Below, one piece after another: positions 53,042-62,333 of a stretch of 64,000 nucleotides of DNA; the first letter of the stretch is position 1; the number at the start of each line of letters is the position of its first letter. Position numbers and translations under genes: made by a program. The stretch covers positions 1 through 64,000 of the forward strand of contig NZ_QULN01000008.1 in assembly GCF_003481705.1 (NCBI RefSeq). Reading direction: 5' to 3'. The notes beneath the pieces were generated by a model. The model had not been told where the DNA came from. It worked only from the letters and a program-made list of their open reading frames with translations, and did not search any database. This DNA is from Butyricicoccus sp. OM04-18BH (GTDB taxonomy: Bacteria > Bacillota > Clostridia > Oscillospirales > Butyricicoccaceae).

Positions 53042-56000
53042 ATGGTACCATTTGCCCATCTGCATGTGCATAGCGAATACAGTCTGCTCGACGGCGCGTG
53101 CCGCATCGAACAGCTGGTCGAGCGTGTTTCTGACCTCGGACAGACCTCGTGTGCGCTGACCGACCACGGCGTCATGTACGGCGTGATCGACTTTTACCGC
53201 GCCTGCAAGGCGAAGGGCATCCATCCGGTCATCGGCTGCGAGGTCTACCTCGCGCCGCATTCGCGCCACGAGCGCGGCTACGTCAACGGCGAATGGCACA
53301 GCCACCTTATCCTGCTGTGCGAGAACATGACCGGCTACAAAAACCTCATTCATATGGTGTCGCTCGCGTTTTCTGAAGGCTTCTACATGAAGCCGCGCAT
53401 CGACATGGAGCTGCTGCGCGAGCACAGCGAGGGACTGATCTGTATGTCCGCCTGCCTCGCGGGCGCGATTCCGCGCGCGATCGCGAACAGCAATATGGAC
53501 AAGGCCTATGAGATTTGCGAGGAATTTCTCGAGATCTTCGACCGCGAGCATTTCTATCTCGAGATACAGGATCACGGCATCGAGGAGCAGAAAAAGGTCA
53601 ACGAGGGACTGTATCAGCTCGCGAAGGAGCTGAACCTTGAGCTTGTCGCGACCAACGACGCGCATTATCTGACCCGTGCGGACGCGCGCACGCAGGACAT
53701 CCTCATGGCGATCCAGATGGGCAAGACGGTCGATGATCCGACCCGCATGAAGTTCGAAACGCAGGAGTTCTACATCAAGGACGCGGACGAAATGGCGGCG
53801 CTGTTCCCGGAGCATCCGGAGGCGCTCGCGAACACGGTCAAGATCGCGGAGCGGTGTCAGGTCGACTTTGAGTTCGGCAAGTACCACCTGCCCGAATTCG
53901 ACGTTCCGGAGGGCTATACCTCGCTCGAATACCTTCAGAAGCTGTGCGATGAGGGCTTTGTGCGGCGCTATCCGGACGATGACGGCACGGTGCGCAAACG
54001 ACTTCAGTACGAGATCGACATGATCGCCAAGATGGGCTTTGTCGATTATTTCCTCATCGTTTCCGACTTCATCGGCTACGCCAAGAGTCAGGGCATTCCG
54101 GTCGGCCCGGGCCGCGGTTCGGCGGCAGGCTCGATCGTTTCCTACTGTCTCGGCATCACCGACCTCGACCCCATCCATTATTCGCTGTATTTCGAACGCT
54201 TCCTCAACCCGGAGCGCGTCTCTATGCCGGATATCGACGTCGACTTCTGCTACGTCCGCCGTCCCGAGGTCATCGAATACGTCACGCGCAAGTACGGCAA
54301 GGACCGTGTCGCGCAGATCGTCACCTTCGGCACGATGGCCGCGCGCGGCGCGATTCGCGACGTCGGCCGTGCGCTCAACATCCCGTACAACGACGTGGAC
54401 GCGGTCGCCAAGCAGGTGCCGAACGAGCTGCACATGACCATCGAGAAGGCGCTCACGGTCAACCCGGAGCTGAAAAAAATGTATGACGGCACGCCGCAGG
54501 TGCGCGAGCTGATCGACACGGCGCGCAAGCTCGAGGGCATGCCGCGAAACGCCTCGACCCACGCCGCCGGCGTCGTCATCACCAAAAACCCGGTCGATAC
54601 CTATGTTCCGCTCTCGCGCAACGGCGACCAGATGGTAACGCAGTTCACCATGGTCACGATCGAGGAGCTCGGTCTGCTCAAGATGGACTTCCTCGGTCTG
54701 CGCAACCTCACGGTCATCGCGGACGCCGAGAAGATGATCCGCCGCCATACGCCGGATTTCTCCATCGAAAAGGTGGACATGAACGACCCCGCGACCTATG
54801 AAATGCTCGGAAAAGGCTCGACCATGGGCGTATTTCAGCTGGAAAGCGCGGGCATTACTAACGTTGTCACCGGTCTGCGGCCGCAGTCCATCGAGGACAT
54901 TACCGCAGTCGTGGCGCTGTACCGCCCGGGACCGATGCAGTCCATTCCGCGCTACATCGAGTGCCGCCATCACCCCGAAAAGGTGACCTACAAGCATCCG
55001 CTGCTCGAGCCCATCCTCGGCGTTACCTACGGCTGCATGATCTATCAGGAACAGGTTATGCAGGTGTTCCAGTCGCTCGCCGGCTACTCGCTCGGCAAGG
55101 CGGACATGGTGCGCCGCGCGATGAGTAAAAAGAAGATGAAGGAGCTCGAAAAGGAGCGCGTCAACTTCATCCATGGCAACGAGGAGCTTGGCATTGACGG
55201 CGCAATCAAGCGCGGCGTGCCCGAAGCGGTCGCTGCAAGCCTGTTTGACGAGATCATGGACTTCGCAAACTACGCCTTCAACAAGGCGCACGCGGTCTGC
55301 TACGCGGTCGTGTCCTTCCGCACCGCCTACCTCAAGTGCCACTATCCGCGCGAATATATGGCGGCGCTACTTACGAGCGTGCTCGATGTTTCCGAGAAGA
55401 TTTCGGAGTACATCCAGACCGCGCGCGAGATGGGCATCGCGGTGCAGCCGCCCGATGTGAACCTGTCGTATGACAGCTTTTCGGTCGCGGACAGTGACAT
55501 CCGCTTCGGCCTTGCCGCCGTCAAGGGCGTCGGCCGCTCGTTTATGAAGCAGTTGGTCGACGAGCGGGAGAAGAACGGCATCTTCACCTCGTTCCAGGAT
55601 TTCTGCGAGCGTATGTACGACCGCGAGCTCAACCGCCGCGCCCTCGAATGTCTCATCAAGGCGGGCGCGTTCGACTCGATGGGCTGCCGCCGCAGCCAGC
55701 TGCTGCGCGTCGCAGGCCCGGTGGTCGATGCCATCGCGCAGAACCGCAAAAAGAATATCGAGGGACAGATGGACCTGTTCGGCATGGGCAACGACGCGGT
55801 GCAGGACACGCAGATCGCGCTGCCCGATATTCCCGAGGTCTCCAAGCGCGAGCTGCTCGCGATGGAGAAGGAGACGACCGGACTTTATCTGTCGGGGCAT
55901 CCGATGGACGAATACCGCGAGCTTGCCGCCCGCGCCAAGGCTGCGCCCGTGCGCAGGATCATTGACGACCTTTCGGGCGAGAGCGCGCAGCCGGTCTACC

Positions 56001-56557
56001 GGGACGGCATGACCGTGCGTCTTGCCTGTGTCGTCACCGCCGTCAAGCTCAAAAGCACGAAAAACGGCTCGATGATGGCGTATGTGACCGTGGAGGACGA
56101 CACAGCGGCCATCGAGCTCGTCGTATTCCCGAAGGCGCTCCAGCAGTGCGGCGCGTATCTGACGGCGGACAGCGCAGTGCTCCTCACCGGACGCATCGAC
56201 GCGCGCGAGGAGGAGGCGCCCAAGGTGCTGCTGAACGAGGCGCAGCCGCTGAACGAGGGCGCGGTAAACGCGCTCACGACTGCGGAAAAGCCGGCCGCGA
56301 GCGTATTTTCCGACGCGGAAGCGGCGAAAAGGGCGCCGCACAAGCTGTATATCCGTCTCGACAGCCTGAAGGGCGTCAAATGGCCCGGCATCCGCGCGGT
56401 GCTCTCGACCTGTCCCGGCGACACGCCGGTCTATCTGTTTCCGCTCGACACGAAGAAAAAGACGCTCGTCTCGCGCCGCCTGTGGTGCCGGCCGGACGAA
56501 AACATTTTGCAAAAATTACGCTTCCTCTTGAGCGAGGATGATGTTATAATAAAATAG
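53042..56557 (+). CDS. dnaE: DNA polymerase III subunit alpha (DnaE)
   Basis: A 1171-residue C-family polymerase. N-terminal PHP domain (FAHLHVHSEYSLLDG, about residues 1-210), palm with GPGRGSAAGS and catalytic PDIDVDF (about residues 395-401), then VYQEQ-like IYQEQVMQV, fingers, helix-hairpin-helix region (KGVGRSFMKQL, about residue 830) and an OB fold (about residues 985-1060, VRLACVVTAVKLKSTKNG). No 3'-5' exonuclease insertion, so it is DnaE rather than PolC; in Firmicutes both act at the fork. It directly abuts whiA. Confidence 0.96.
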   Translation: MVPFAHLHVHSEYSLLDGACRIEQLVERVSDLGQTSCALTDHGVMYGVIDFYRACKAKGIHPVIGCEVYLAPHSRHERGYVNGEWHSHLILLCENMTGYKNLIHMVSLAFSEGFYMKPRIDMELLREHSEGLICMSACLAGAIPRAIANSNMDKAYEICEEFLEIFDREHFYLEIQDHGIEEQKKVNEGLYQLAKELNLELVATNDAHYLTRADARTQDILMAIQMGKTVDDPTRMKFETQEFYIKDADEMAALFPEHPEALANTVKIAERCQVDFEFGKYHLPEFDVPEGYTSLEYLQKLCDEGFVRRYPDDDGTVRKRLQYEIDMIAKMGFVDYFLIVSDFIGYAKSQGIPVGPGRGSAAGSIVSYCLGITDLDPIHYSLYFERFLNPERVSMPDIDVDFCYVRRPEVIEYVTRKYGKDRVAQIVTFGTMAARGAIRDVGRALNIPYNDVDAVAKQVPNELHMTIEKALTVNPELKKMYDGTPQVRELIDTARKLEGMPRNASTHAAGVVITKNPVDTYVPLSRNGDQMVTQFTMVTIEELGLLKMDFLGLRNLTVIADAEKMIRRHTPDFSIEKVDMNDPATYEMLGKGSTMGVFQLESAGITNVVTGLRPQSIEDITAVVALYRPGPMQSIPRYIECRHHPEKVTYKHPLLEPILGVTYGCMIYQEQVMQVFQSLAGYSLGKADMVRRAMSKKKMKELEKERVNFIHGNEELGIDGAIKRGVPEAVAASLFDEIMDFANYAFNKAHAVCYAVVSFRTAYLKCHYPREYMAALLTSVLDVSEKISEYIQTAREMGIAVQPPDVNLSYDSFSVADSDIRFGLAAVKGVGRSFMKQLVDEREKNGIFTSFQDFCERMYDRELNRRALECLIKAGAFDSMGCRRSQLLRVAGPVVDAIAQNRKKNIEGQMDLFGMGNDAVQDTQIALPDIPEVSKRELLAMEKETTGLYLSGHPMDEYRELAARAKAAPVRRIIDDLSGESAQPVYRDGMTVRLACVVTAVKLKSTKNGSMMAYVTVEDDTAAIELVVFPKALQQCGAYLTADSAVLLTGRIDAREEEAPKVLLNEAQPLNEGAVNALTTAEKPAASVFSDAEAAKRAPHKLYIRLDSLKGVKWPGIRAVLSTCPGDTPVYLFPLDTKKKTLVSRRLWCRPDENILQKLRFLLSEDDVIIK

Positions 56558-56684
56558 AGGCAATTTGGAGCATCAGCCTCGGCAGGGCCGGATGCTTCAG
56601 GAAGATGTAGAGGGGACAGGACGACACTGCAACAGAACAGCGCCGCCCGAAAAGCTCAAAGCACACAGAAGGAGGCTTTCTTTT

Positions 56685-57659
56685 ATGGAAAAGCAGATTC
56701 GCAGAATTGGCGTACTTACAAGCGGCGGCGACGCGCCGGGCATGAACGCACTCATCCGCTCGGTCGTTCGAAGCGCGTCGGCAAACGACATTTCCGTTCT
56801 CGGCATCCGCCGCGGCTACAGCGGTCTGATCAACGGCGACATCATCGAGATGGGCGCGCGCAGCGTTGACGGCATCATCCGCAAGGGCGGCACCATGCTG
56901 TACACCGCCCGCTGCAAGGAAATGATGACCGAGGAGGGTCTCCAGAAGGCGGCCGACACCTGCAAGTACCTGGGCATCGACGGCCTGATCTGCTGCGGCG
57001 GCGACGGTACGTTCCGCGGCGCGCAGGCGCTTTCGCGCAAGGGCGTTCCGTGCATCGGCGTGCCGGGCACGATCGACAACGATATCGTCTGCACCGACTA
57101 CACCATCGGCTTCGACACTGCGTGCAACACTGCGATCGAGTGCATCGACAAGCTGCGCGACACCATGCAGTCTCACGAGCGCTGCTCTGTCGTTGAGGTC
57201 ATGGGCCGCCGCGCAGGTCATCTCGCGCTCCAGGTCGGCTGCGCTGTCGGCGCAACTGCGATCTGCCTGCCCGAGCGTCAGCTGGATTTCGACGTTGACA
57301 TCGTAGAAAAGATGCGCATCGGCCGCATCAAGGGCCGCAACCACCACATCATCATCGTCGCAGAGGGCTACGGCTCCGCACAGGAGGTCGCAGACCAGAT
57401 CCACGAAGCGACCGGCATCGACACCCGCGTTACCATCCTCGGCCACATTCAGCGCGGCGGCTCTCCGTCCGCCATGGACCGTGTCATGGCGACCCGCATG
57501 GGCTACGCAGCGGTACGCGCTCTGAGGGAGGGCAAGACCAACCGCGTCATCATCTCCGACGCCAACATAGTCACCGACATCGACATTGAGGAAGGTCTGG
57601 CGAAGCATAAGGACCTCAACCAGTGCCTGTTCGAGGCACAGCAGACGGTCGCGATCTGA
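56685..57659 (+). CDS. pfkA: 6-phosphofructokinase (ATP type)
   Basis: A 324-residue PfkA: GVLTSGGDAPGMNALIR (ATP site), GGDGTFRGA with the Gly at the position that favours ATP over pyrophosphate, GVPGTIDND (catalytic Asp), MGRRAGHLAL and the C-terminal LGHIQRGGSPSAMDR. Key glycolytic control step. ATG 56685 follows GGAGG. A dnaE-pfkA order is common in Clostridia. Its TGA overlaps the next ATG (TGATG). Confidence 0.96.
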   Translation: MEKQIRRIGVLTSGGDAPGMNALIRSVVRSASANDISVLGIRRGYSGLINGDIIEMGARSVDGIIRKGGTMLYTARCKEMMTEEGLQKAADTCKYLGIDGLICCGGDGTFRGAQALSRKGVPCIGVPGTIDNDIVCTDYTIGFDTACNTAIECIDKLRDTMQSHERCSVVEVMGRRAGHLALQVGCAVGATAICLPERQLDFDVDIVEKMRIGRIKGRNHHIIIVAEGYGSAQEVADQIHEATGIDTRVTILGHIQRGGSPSAMDRVMATRMGYAAVRALREGKTNRVIISDANIVTDIDIEEGLAKHKDLNQCLFEAQQTVAI

Positions 57660-58369
57660 TGGGCTCGGTATTTATTACCGGCGGCTCGCGCGGCATCGGC
57701 GCTGCCTGCGTCCGCGCCTTTGCGGAGGCTGGGAGACCGGCAGCGTTTACGTATTCCGCGCGTCGCGACAAGGCGGAAGCGCTGGCGGCGGAAACGGGTG
57801 CGCTCGCGCTCTGCGCGGACAGCGCGGACAGAGACGCGGTGGAAAACGCCGTAAAAACGGCGCGCGAAAGCCTTGGCGCGATCGACACAGTTGTCTGCAA
57901 CGCGGGTATCGCGCAGCAGAAGCTGTTTCAGGACATCACGGACGACGAGTGGCTGACCATGCTGAACGTCAATCTGATGGGGGCGGTACGCACGATCCGC
58001 GCGGCGCTCCCGGATATGCTGCACCGCCAGAAGGGCAGCATCGTCATCGTCTCGTCCATGTGGGGCGAGCGCGGCGCGTCCTGCGAGAGTCATTACGCCG
58101 CGAGCAAGGCGGCGCTCATCGGTCTGTCCAGATCGCTCGCGCTCGAGCTCGGGCCGAGCGGCATCCGCGTCAACTGCGTCGCGCCCGGTGTCATTGCCAC
58201 CGACATGAACGCGATGCACGGCGGGGACGTCATGCAGTCGCTTGCGGACGAAACGCCGCTTGAACGAATCGGACGCGCGGACGAGGTCGCGGACAGCATC
58301 CTGTATCTCTGCTCGGAAAAGGCGTCCTTCGTCACCGGACAGGTGCTCGGCGTGACGGGCGGATTTTAA
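57659..58369 (+). CDS. ymfI: SDR-family oxidoreductase, probable EF-P 5-aminopentanone reductase
   Basis: A 236-residue short-chain dehydrogenase. Cofactor motif TGGSRGIGAAC at the start, CNAGIAQQKLF (NAG), and catalytic Ser/Tyr/Lys in SSMWGERGASCESHYAASKAA. The WGxxGASCExHY segment is characteristic of YmfI proteins, which reduce the modification on elongation factor P, and separates it from FabG. Translationally coupled to pfkA by TGATG. Confidence 0.75.
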   Translation: MGSVFITGGSRGIGAACVRAFAEAGRPAAFTYSARRDKAEALAAETGALALCADSADRDAVENAVKTARESLGAIDTVVCNAGIAQQKLFQDITDDEWLTMLNVNLMGAVRTIRAALPDMLHRQKGSIVIVSSMWGERGASCESHYAASKAALIGLSRSLALELGPSGIRVNCVAPGVIATDMNAMHGGDVMQSLADETPLERIGRADEVADSILYLCSEKASFVTGQVLGVTGGF

Positions 58370-58385
58370 GCTGTAATCAATAAAC

Positions 58386-58421
58386 AAAAGACCTTCTCGA
58401 TATTCGGGAAGGTCTTTTTTG
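58386..58421. terminator. Terminator between convergent genes
   Basis: AAAGACCTTC pairs with GAAGGTCTTT, then T-run. Confidence 0.9.
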
Positions 58422-58431
58422 TGTGCGAACG

Positions 58432-58992
58432 TTATGCAAAATATTCAAGGATGCCGTTCATGATGCCCTGCGCGAAGCCGAAGGGATCGGTCTCGAGCCG
58501 CAGCGCATCCTGCGCGTTGGTCAGATAGGCGAGCTCGACCAGAATGGCCGGCATTTTCGTGCGGCGCAGGACATACAGCCCCGGCCGCACGCGCACGCCG
58601 TTGTTCCGCGTACCGGTGCGCTGCACGATGCCGTTCAGCACATGCTGCGCGAGCCAGTAGGCCTGCGTGTTTTCCCGGTAGACGTAGACCTCGGTGCCGT
58701 TGACGGCCGGATTTTCGTTCGCGTTGCAGTGGATGCTGATGAAGTAGTCGGCAGGCCAGTCGTTGGCTGCCTGCACGCGCGCGGCGAGACTGGTCGCGTT
58801 GCTCGTGCCGAGGATCTCGTCGGGAGAGGTGCGGCTGAGCCGCACCTCAAACCGGGGGTCGGCGGACAGCAGCTCGGCAAGATACAGCCCGACGGTGTAG
58901 GTGATGTCCTGCTCGATCAGGCCGTTCCCCTCCGCGCCGGTGTTGGGGCCGCTCGGATTGTGCCCCTGATCAATAAAAATTCGGATTGCCAT
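58432..58992 (-). CDS. N-acetylmuramoyl-L-alanine amidase (Amidase_3)
   Basis: A 186-residue zinc amidase domain alone: IFIDQGHNP (metal His), GLIEQDITY (metal Glu), FISIHCNANENP (metal His) and MPAILVELAYLTN (catalytic Glu). It cleaves the amide between MurNAc and the stem peptide. No signal peptide or cell-wall-binding domain is visible, so export is unexplained; it may be released on lysis or use a non-classical route. CwlD, the spore-cortex amidase, is of this family but is normally exported. Confidence 0.87.
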   Translation of the reverse strand: MAIRIFIDQGHNPSGPNTGAEGNGLIEQDITYTVGLYLAELLSADPRFEVRLSRTSPDEILGTSNATSLAARVQAANDWPADYFISIHCNANENPAVNGTEVYVYRENTQAYWLAQHVLNGIVQRTGTRNNGVRVRPGLYVLRRTKMPAILVELAYLTNAQDALRLETDPFGFAQGIMNGILEYFA

Positions 58993-59030
58993 AAGAATAT
59001 CACATCCCCTGACAGTCTATGTGATGCGGC

Positions 59031-59059
59031 TTGACGCGGTGCGGACGGTGGTGTATCCT
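59031..59059 (+). promoter_or_regulatory. Promoter of the LURP-one-like/nnrD unit
   Basis: TTGACG and TATCCT with a 17-bp spacer. Confidence 0.65.
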
Positions 59060-59081
59060 AAGGGTACAGGGAGGGATGGAT

Positions 59082-59576
59082 ATGAATCTGTGCATGAAAC
59101 AGAAGGTCTTTTCGTGGGGCGACCGGTTTACCGTCTGGGACGAGAACGGGAACGACCGCTACTATGTATGCGGCGAGGTGTTTTCGCTCGGCAAAAAGCT
59201 GCATCTGACCGACACGACCGGCGCGGAGGTCGCCTTCATCCAGCAGAAGGCGTTTTCCTTCAGGCCGCGCTTTTATGTGTACATGAACGATGTTTTGCAG
59301 GCCGAGATCGTCAAGGACTTCACCTTATTTACGCAGCACTACCGCGTGGAGGGCATGGACTGGGAGGTGAACGGCAACTTCGGCGCACACGATTATGAGA
59401 TCAGCGGCGCGCGCGGCACGGTCGCGTCCGTCCACAAGCAGTGGTTCACCTGGGGCGACTGCTACGAGATCTGTATTTCGGAGAACGAGAACGAGCAGCT
59501 GGTGCTCGCGGTCGTGCTTGCCATTGATGCCGTGATGGCGCAGTCGAGTGCCGCTGCGGCAAACAGCGCAACATAA
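59082..59576 (+). CDS. LURP-one-related/YxjI family protein
   Basis: A 164-residue protein with the tubby-like beta-barrel sequence of LURP-one-related proteins: MKQKVFSWGDRFTVWDENGN, GEVFSLGKKLHLTD, IQQKAFSFRPRFYVYMND, and a hydrophobic C-terminal helix (LAVVLAIDAVMAQ). Function in bacteria is unknown, perhaps lipid binding. ATG 59082 has AGGGAGGG at 6-bp spacing. Lies 14 bp before nnrD. Confidence 0.8.
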   Translation: MNLCMKQKVFSWGDRFTVWDENGNDRYYVCGEVFSLGKKLHLTDTTGAEVAFIQQKAFSFRPRFYVYMNDVLQAEIVKDFTLFTQHYRVEGMDWEVNGNFGAHDYEISGARGTVASVHKQWFTWGDCYEICISENENEQLVLAVVLAIDAVMAQSSAAAANSAT

Positions 59577-59590
59577 AGGGGAAAACAGAG

Positions 59591-60457
59591 ATGAAAGAGC
59601 TTGACTGGGAGTATATCGACGCGCTCATGCCGCGAAGGGCGGCGGAGAGCAGCAAAAACGACTACGGGCGCATTCTTTGCGTGTGCGGCTCGGCAGGATA
59701 TACGGGCGCGGCGTTCTTCGCGGCGCAGGGCGCGGTGCGCATGGGCAGCGGCGTGGTGACGCTCGCCGTCCCCGAGCGGGCGTGGCCCGTGCTCGCGGTC
59801 AAGCTCAGCGAGCCGGTCGTGCGGCCGTTCCCGTGCACGGAGGACGGCCTGTTCTCCGTCCGGGCGCTCCCGCGGCTGCTCGAGCTGGCGGAGCATGCGG
59901 ACGCGCTGCTCATCGGCTGCGGACTTGGCCGTTCGGACGAGGTGACCGAGGTCGTGTGCACGCTGCTGTGCGAGGCCGCGTGCCCGATCGTGCTGGACGC
60001 AGACGGCATATTTGCGCTCGCGCAGCATAAGGATATACTGCACCGGACGGCCAAGCCGCTCGTCATGACGCCGCACGCAGGCGAATTTGCCCGTCTGTCG
60101 GGGAAAAAGCAGATGCAGCCGGAGGAGCTGCGCGCCTTTGCGAAGGAAAACCGCTGCACGGTGCTCTACAAGGCGCACCGCACGCTGATCGCCGCGCCGG
60201 ACGGACGGCTGTTCCGCAATCACACGGGCAACCCCGGCATGGCGAAGGGCGGCAGCGGCGATACGCTCGCCGGCATGCTGGTCTCGCTCATCGGGCAGGG
60301 ACTCGCGCCGGAGGACGCGGCCTGCGCCGCGGCATGGCTGCACGGCGCGGCAGGCGACAGCGCCGCGAACCGGTACGGCGAGTACGGCATGACGCCGACC
60401 GACCTGCTCGCGTGCCTGCCCGGAGTCACGCGCCGATATAACACAAGGGAGTGGTGA
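59591..60457 (+). CDS. nnrD: ADP-dependent NAD(P)H-hydrate dehydratase
   Basis: A 288-residue ribokinase-like enzyme repairing hydrated NAD(P)H. Motifs: GRILCVCGSAGYTGAAFFAA, GCGLGRSD, VLDADGIFAL, TPHAGEFARL, and NPGMAKGGSGDTLAGML with the catalytic Asp. It lacks the N-terminal epimerase domain of the fused NnrD proteins, which must be encoded elsewhere. First gene of nnrD-lipoprotein-alr. Confidence 0.92.
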   Translation: MKELDWEYIDALMPRRAAESSKNDYGRILCVCGSAGYTGAAFFAAQGAVRMGSGVVTLAVPERAWPVLAVKLSEPVVRPFPCTEDGLFSVRALPRLLELAEHADALLIGCGLGRSDEVTEVVCTLLCEAACPIVLDADGIFALAQHKDILHRTAKPLVMTPHAGEFARLSGKKQMQPEELRAFAKENRCTVLYKAHRTLIAAPDGRLFRNHTGNPGMAKGGSGDTLAGMLVSLIGQGLAPEDAACAAAWLHGAAGDSAANRYGEYGMTPTDLLACLPGVTRRYNTREW

Positions 60458-60458
60458 A

Positions 60459-61040
60459 CTGAAACGATGGCTGCCTTTGCTGCTGCTCGCCGCGCTGCTG
60501 TGCGGCTGCGGAACGGACGAAAACAGCGGCGAGGATGTGCGTGCGCATTATGAGAATATCAGCGGATTTTCGGCGCATGTAAAAATTTTATCCGAAACAG
60601 ATGATTTTACTATGGCGTTTGAACTGGATTACGCCTATAATAAAGAGGATGTCGATGTTTTCACGATCACCGGACCCGAGTCGGTTTCCGGGGTATCGGG
60701 CCGCATCGCAGGGGACAGCGAAGCGACGCTCGCCCTGCAGTATGACGATCTGGTGCTCGACGACGCGCGGCCGGTCCGGCCGGGCATGACGCCGGCGGAT
60801 GCTGTGTTCGGCGTCGTGTGCGCGCTGAGAGATACGCCGGCGGACGAAAGCTGGCGCGAGAGCGCGGACGGCACGGCGCTCACCGTGCTGCACTACCGAA
60901 GCGAGAGCGGAGACGAAACCATCGAAAAACTGGTCTGGCTGCGCGAGGACAATATGCAGCCGGTCTATGCCGAGCTTTTCGCGGACGGAACGCGCGAGCT
61001 GAGCATCCGGTTTACATCGTATCAGGAAAACGGCGGATAA
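60459..61040 (+). CDS. GerS-like lipoprotein, apparent CTG start
   Basis: A 193-residue lipoprotein precursor. From CTG 60459 it reads KRWLPLLLLAALLCGCG: a basic n-region, hydrophobic core, and a lipobox ending in the lipidated Cys. The next in-frame candidate, TTG 60477, would remove the positive charges. AGGGAG lies about 7 bp before the CTG, and a stop codon in the only alternative GTG frame excludes that start. The mature protein is a beta-rich domain (SGFSAHVKILSETDDFTMAF). Position directly before alr matches gerS-alr2 of Clostridioides difficile, where GerS is needed for cortex modification. Homology to GerS is inferred mainly from context and length. Confidence 0.65.
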   Translation: MKRWLPLLLLAALLCGCGTDENSGEDVRAHYENISGFSAHVKILSETDDFTMAFELDYAYNKEDVDVFTITGPESVSGVSGRIAGDSEATLALQYDDLVLDDARPVRPGMTPADAVFGVVCALRDTPADESWRESADGTALTVLHYRSESGDETIEKLVWLREDNMQPVYAELFADGTRELSIRFTSYQENGG

Positions 61041-61066
61041 CGCCGAAAATCAGGGGATGAAGAAAA

Positions 61067-62188
61067 ATGCAGCCAAACAAGCATCGCACCTGGGCGGAGA
61101 TCGACCTCGGTGCCATCGAACATAACTACCGCGTCATCTGCGAGGCCGCGAAAGCGCCCGTGCTGTGCGTGGTCAAGGCGGACTGCTACGGCCACGGCGC
61201 TGTGCCGGTCGCAAACCGCCTGCAAAGCATGGGCGCGCCGTATTTCGCGGTCGCGACCGTGCCGGAGGCAGTTGAACTGCGCGAAAACGGCATCGAAAAG
61301 CCGATCATTATCCTCGGCTATATCGACGCCGCGGATATGGACACTGTCGCGGAATACGGCATCACCGCGCCGGTCTACGACGAGGAGACCGCCGAGCTGC
61401 TGTCGGCGGCGGCTGTCCGCACGGGCCGCGACATCACTGTGCACTACAAGCTCGACACCGGCATGACCCGTATCGGTTTCCCGTCGTGGGAGCGCGAGGA
61501 GACCGTTCGCCGCATTCTCGAGTGCGCGAAAAAGCCGGGTCTCAGGAGCGAGGGCATCTTTACGCACTTCGCGGTGGCGGATGTGCCGTCGGGCGAGGAA
61601 TACACCGAGATGCAGTATGACCGCTTCCGCGGCGTATGCGAGGGTCTGGCGGAGAACGGCCTTGACCTGCCGCTGCGCCACTGCGCGAACAGCGGCGCGA
61701 TCCAGAGCTACAAGCAGATGCACTGCACGATGACCCGCGCCGGCATCATCCTGTACGGCTACCGTCCGGATGCCTCGGTGCCGCCGGTGCTCGACCTGAA
61801 GCCCGCCATGACGGTCAAGGCGCGCGTGGTGCAGGTTCGCGACATTCCGGCGCACACGACCATCAGCTACGGCCGCACGTTTGAGACGGGCGAGCCGACG
61901 CATATGGCGGTCGTTTCGGTCGGCTACGCAGACGGCTTTCTGCGCACGGGCTCGGGAAAGGCGCACGTTGTTCTGGACGGCAGGCTCGCGCCCGTCATGG
62001 GCCGCATCTGCATGGATATGTGCATGGTGCGCATCCCGGAGGGCGCGCAGGTGCACCGCGGCGACGAGGTCACGGTGTTCGGCCCGGGCGCGTGGACGGC
62101 GGAGGATGCCGCCGAGGCCGCCGGTACGATCTCGTATGAGGTGCTGTGCGCGGTCAGCCGCCGCGTGCCGAGGTACTGCATCGGTTAA
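61067..62188 (+). CDS. alr: Alanine racemase
   Basis: A 373-residue PLP enzyme supplying D-alanine for peptidoglycan. The PLP lysine is in VVKADCYGHGA (about residue 37), with KLDTGMTRIG, and the catalytic Tyr in TISYGRTF (about residue 268). It follows the lipoprotein gene by 26 bp. Confidence 0.96.
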   Translation: MQPNKHRTWAEIDLGAIEHNYRVICEAAKAPVLCVVKADCYGHGAVPVANRLQSMGAPYFAVATVPEAVELRENGIEKPIIILGYIDAADMDTVAEYGITAPVYDEETAELLSAAAVRTGRDITVHYKLDTGMTRIGFPSWEREETVRRILECAKKPGLRSEGIFTHFAVADVPSGEEYTEMQYDRFRGVCEGLAENGLDLPLRHCANSGAIQSYKQMHCTMTRAGIILYGYRPDASVPPVLDLKPAMTVKARVVQVRDIPAHTTISYGRTFETGEPTHMAVVSVGYADGFLRTGSGKAHVVLDGRLAPVMGRICMDMCMVRIPEGAQVHRGDEVTVFGPGAWTAEDAAEAAGTISYEVLCAVSRRVPRYCIG

Positions 62189-62202
62189 AATCGCATAGAA
62201 TG

Positions 62203-62244
62203 AAGCGGGGAAGCAAATCTGCAAAATTGCATCCTCGCTTTTTT
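62203..62244 (+). terminator. Terminator after alr
   Basis: AAGCGGGGA pairs with TCCTCGCTT (one G-T), enclosing an inner GCAA/TTGC pair, then T-run. Confidence 0.75.
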
Positions 62245-62333
62245 CTGTTCCCGGCTATAATTTTCGTACAGCATGGGGACAATAGGTTTGCACCCGAAAG
62301 GGACGCGAATCTATGAGCGGAGAGTGACTGAAT

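Noticed and set aside
52151..55342. A 1063-codon open frame on the minus strand opposite whiA and dnaE
   Set aside because: It is the shadow of well-conserved plus-strand genes in GC-rich DNA, has biased composition and no recognisable domain. The same applies to the long antisense frames opposite atpA, atpD, pfkA and alr.
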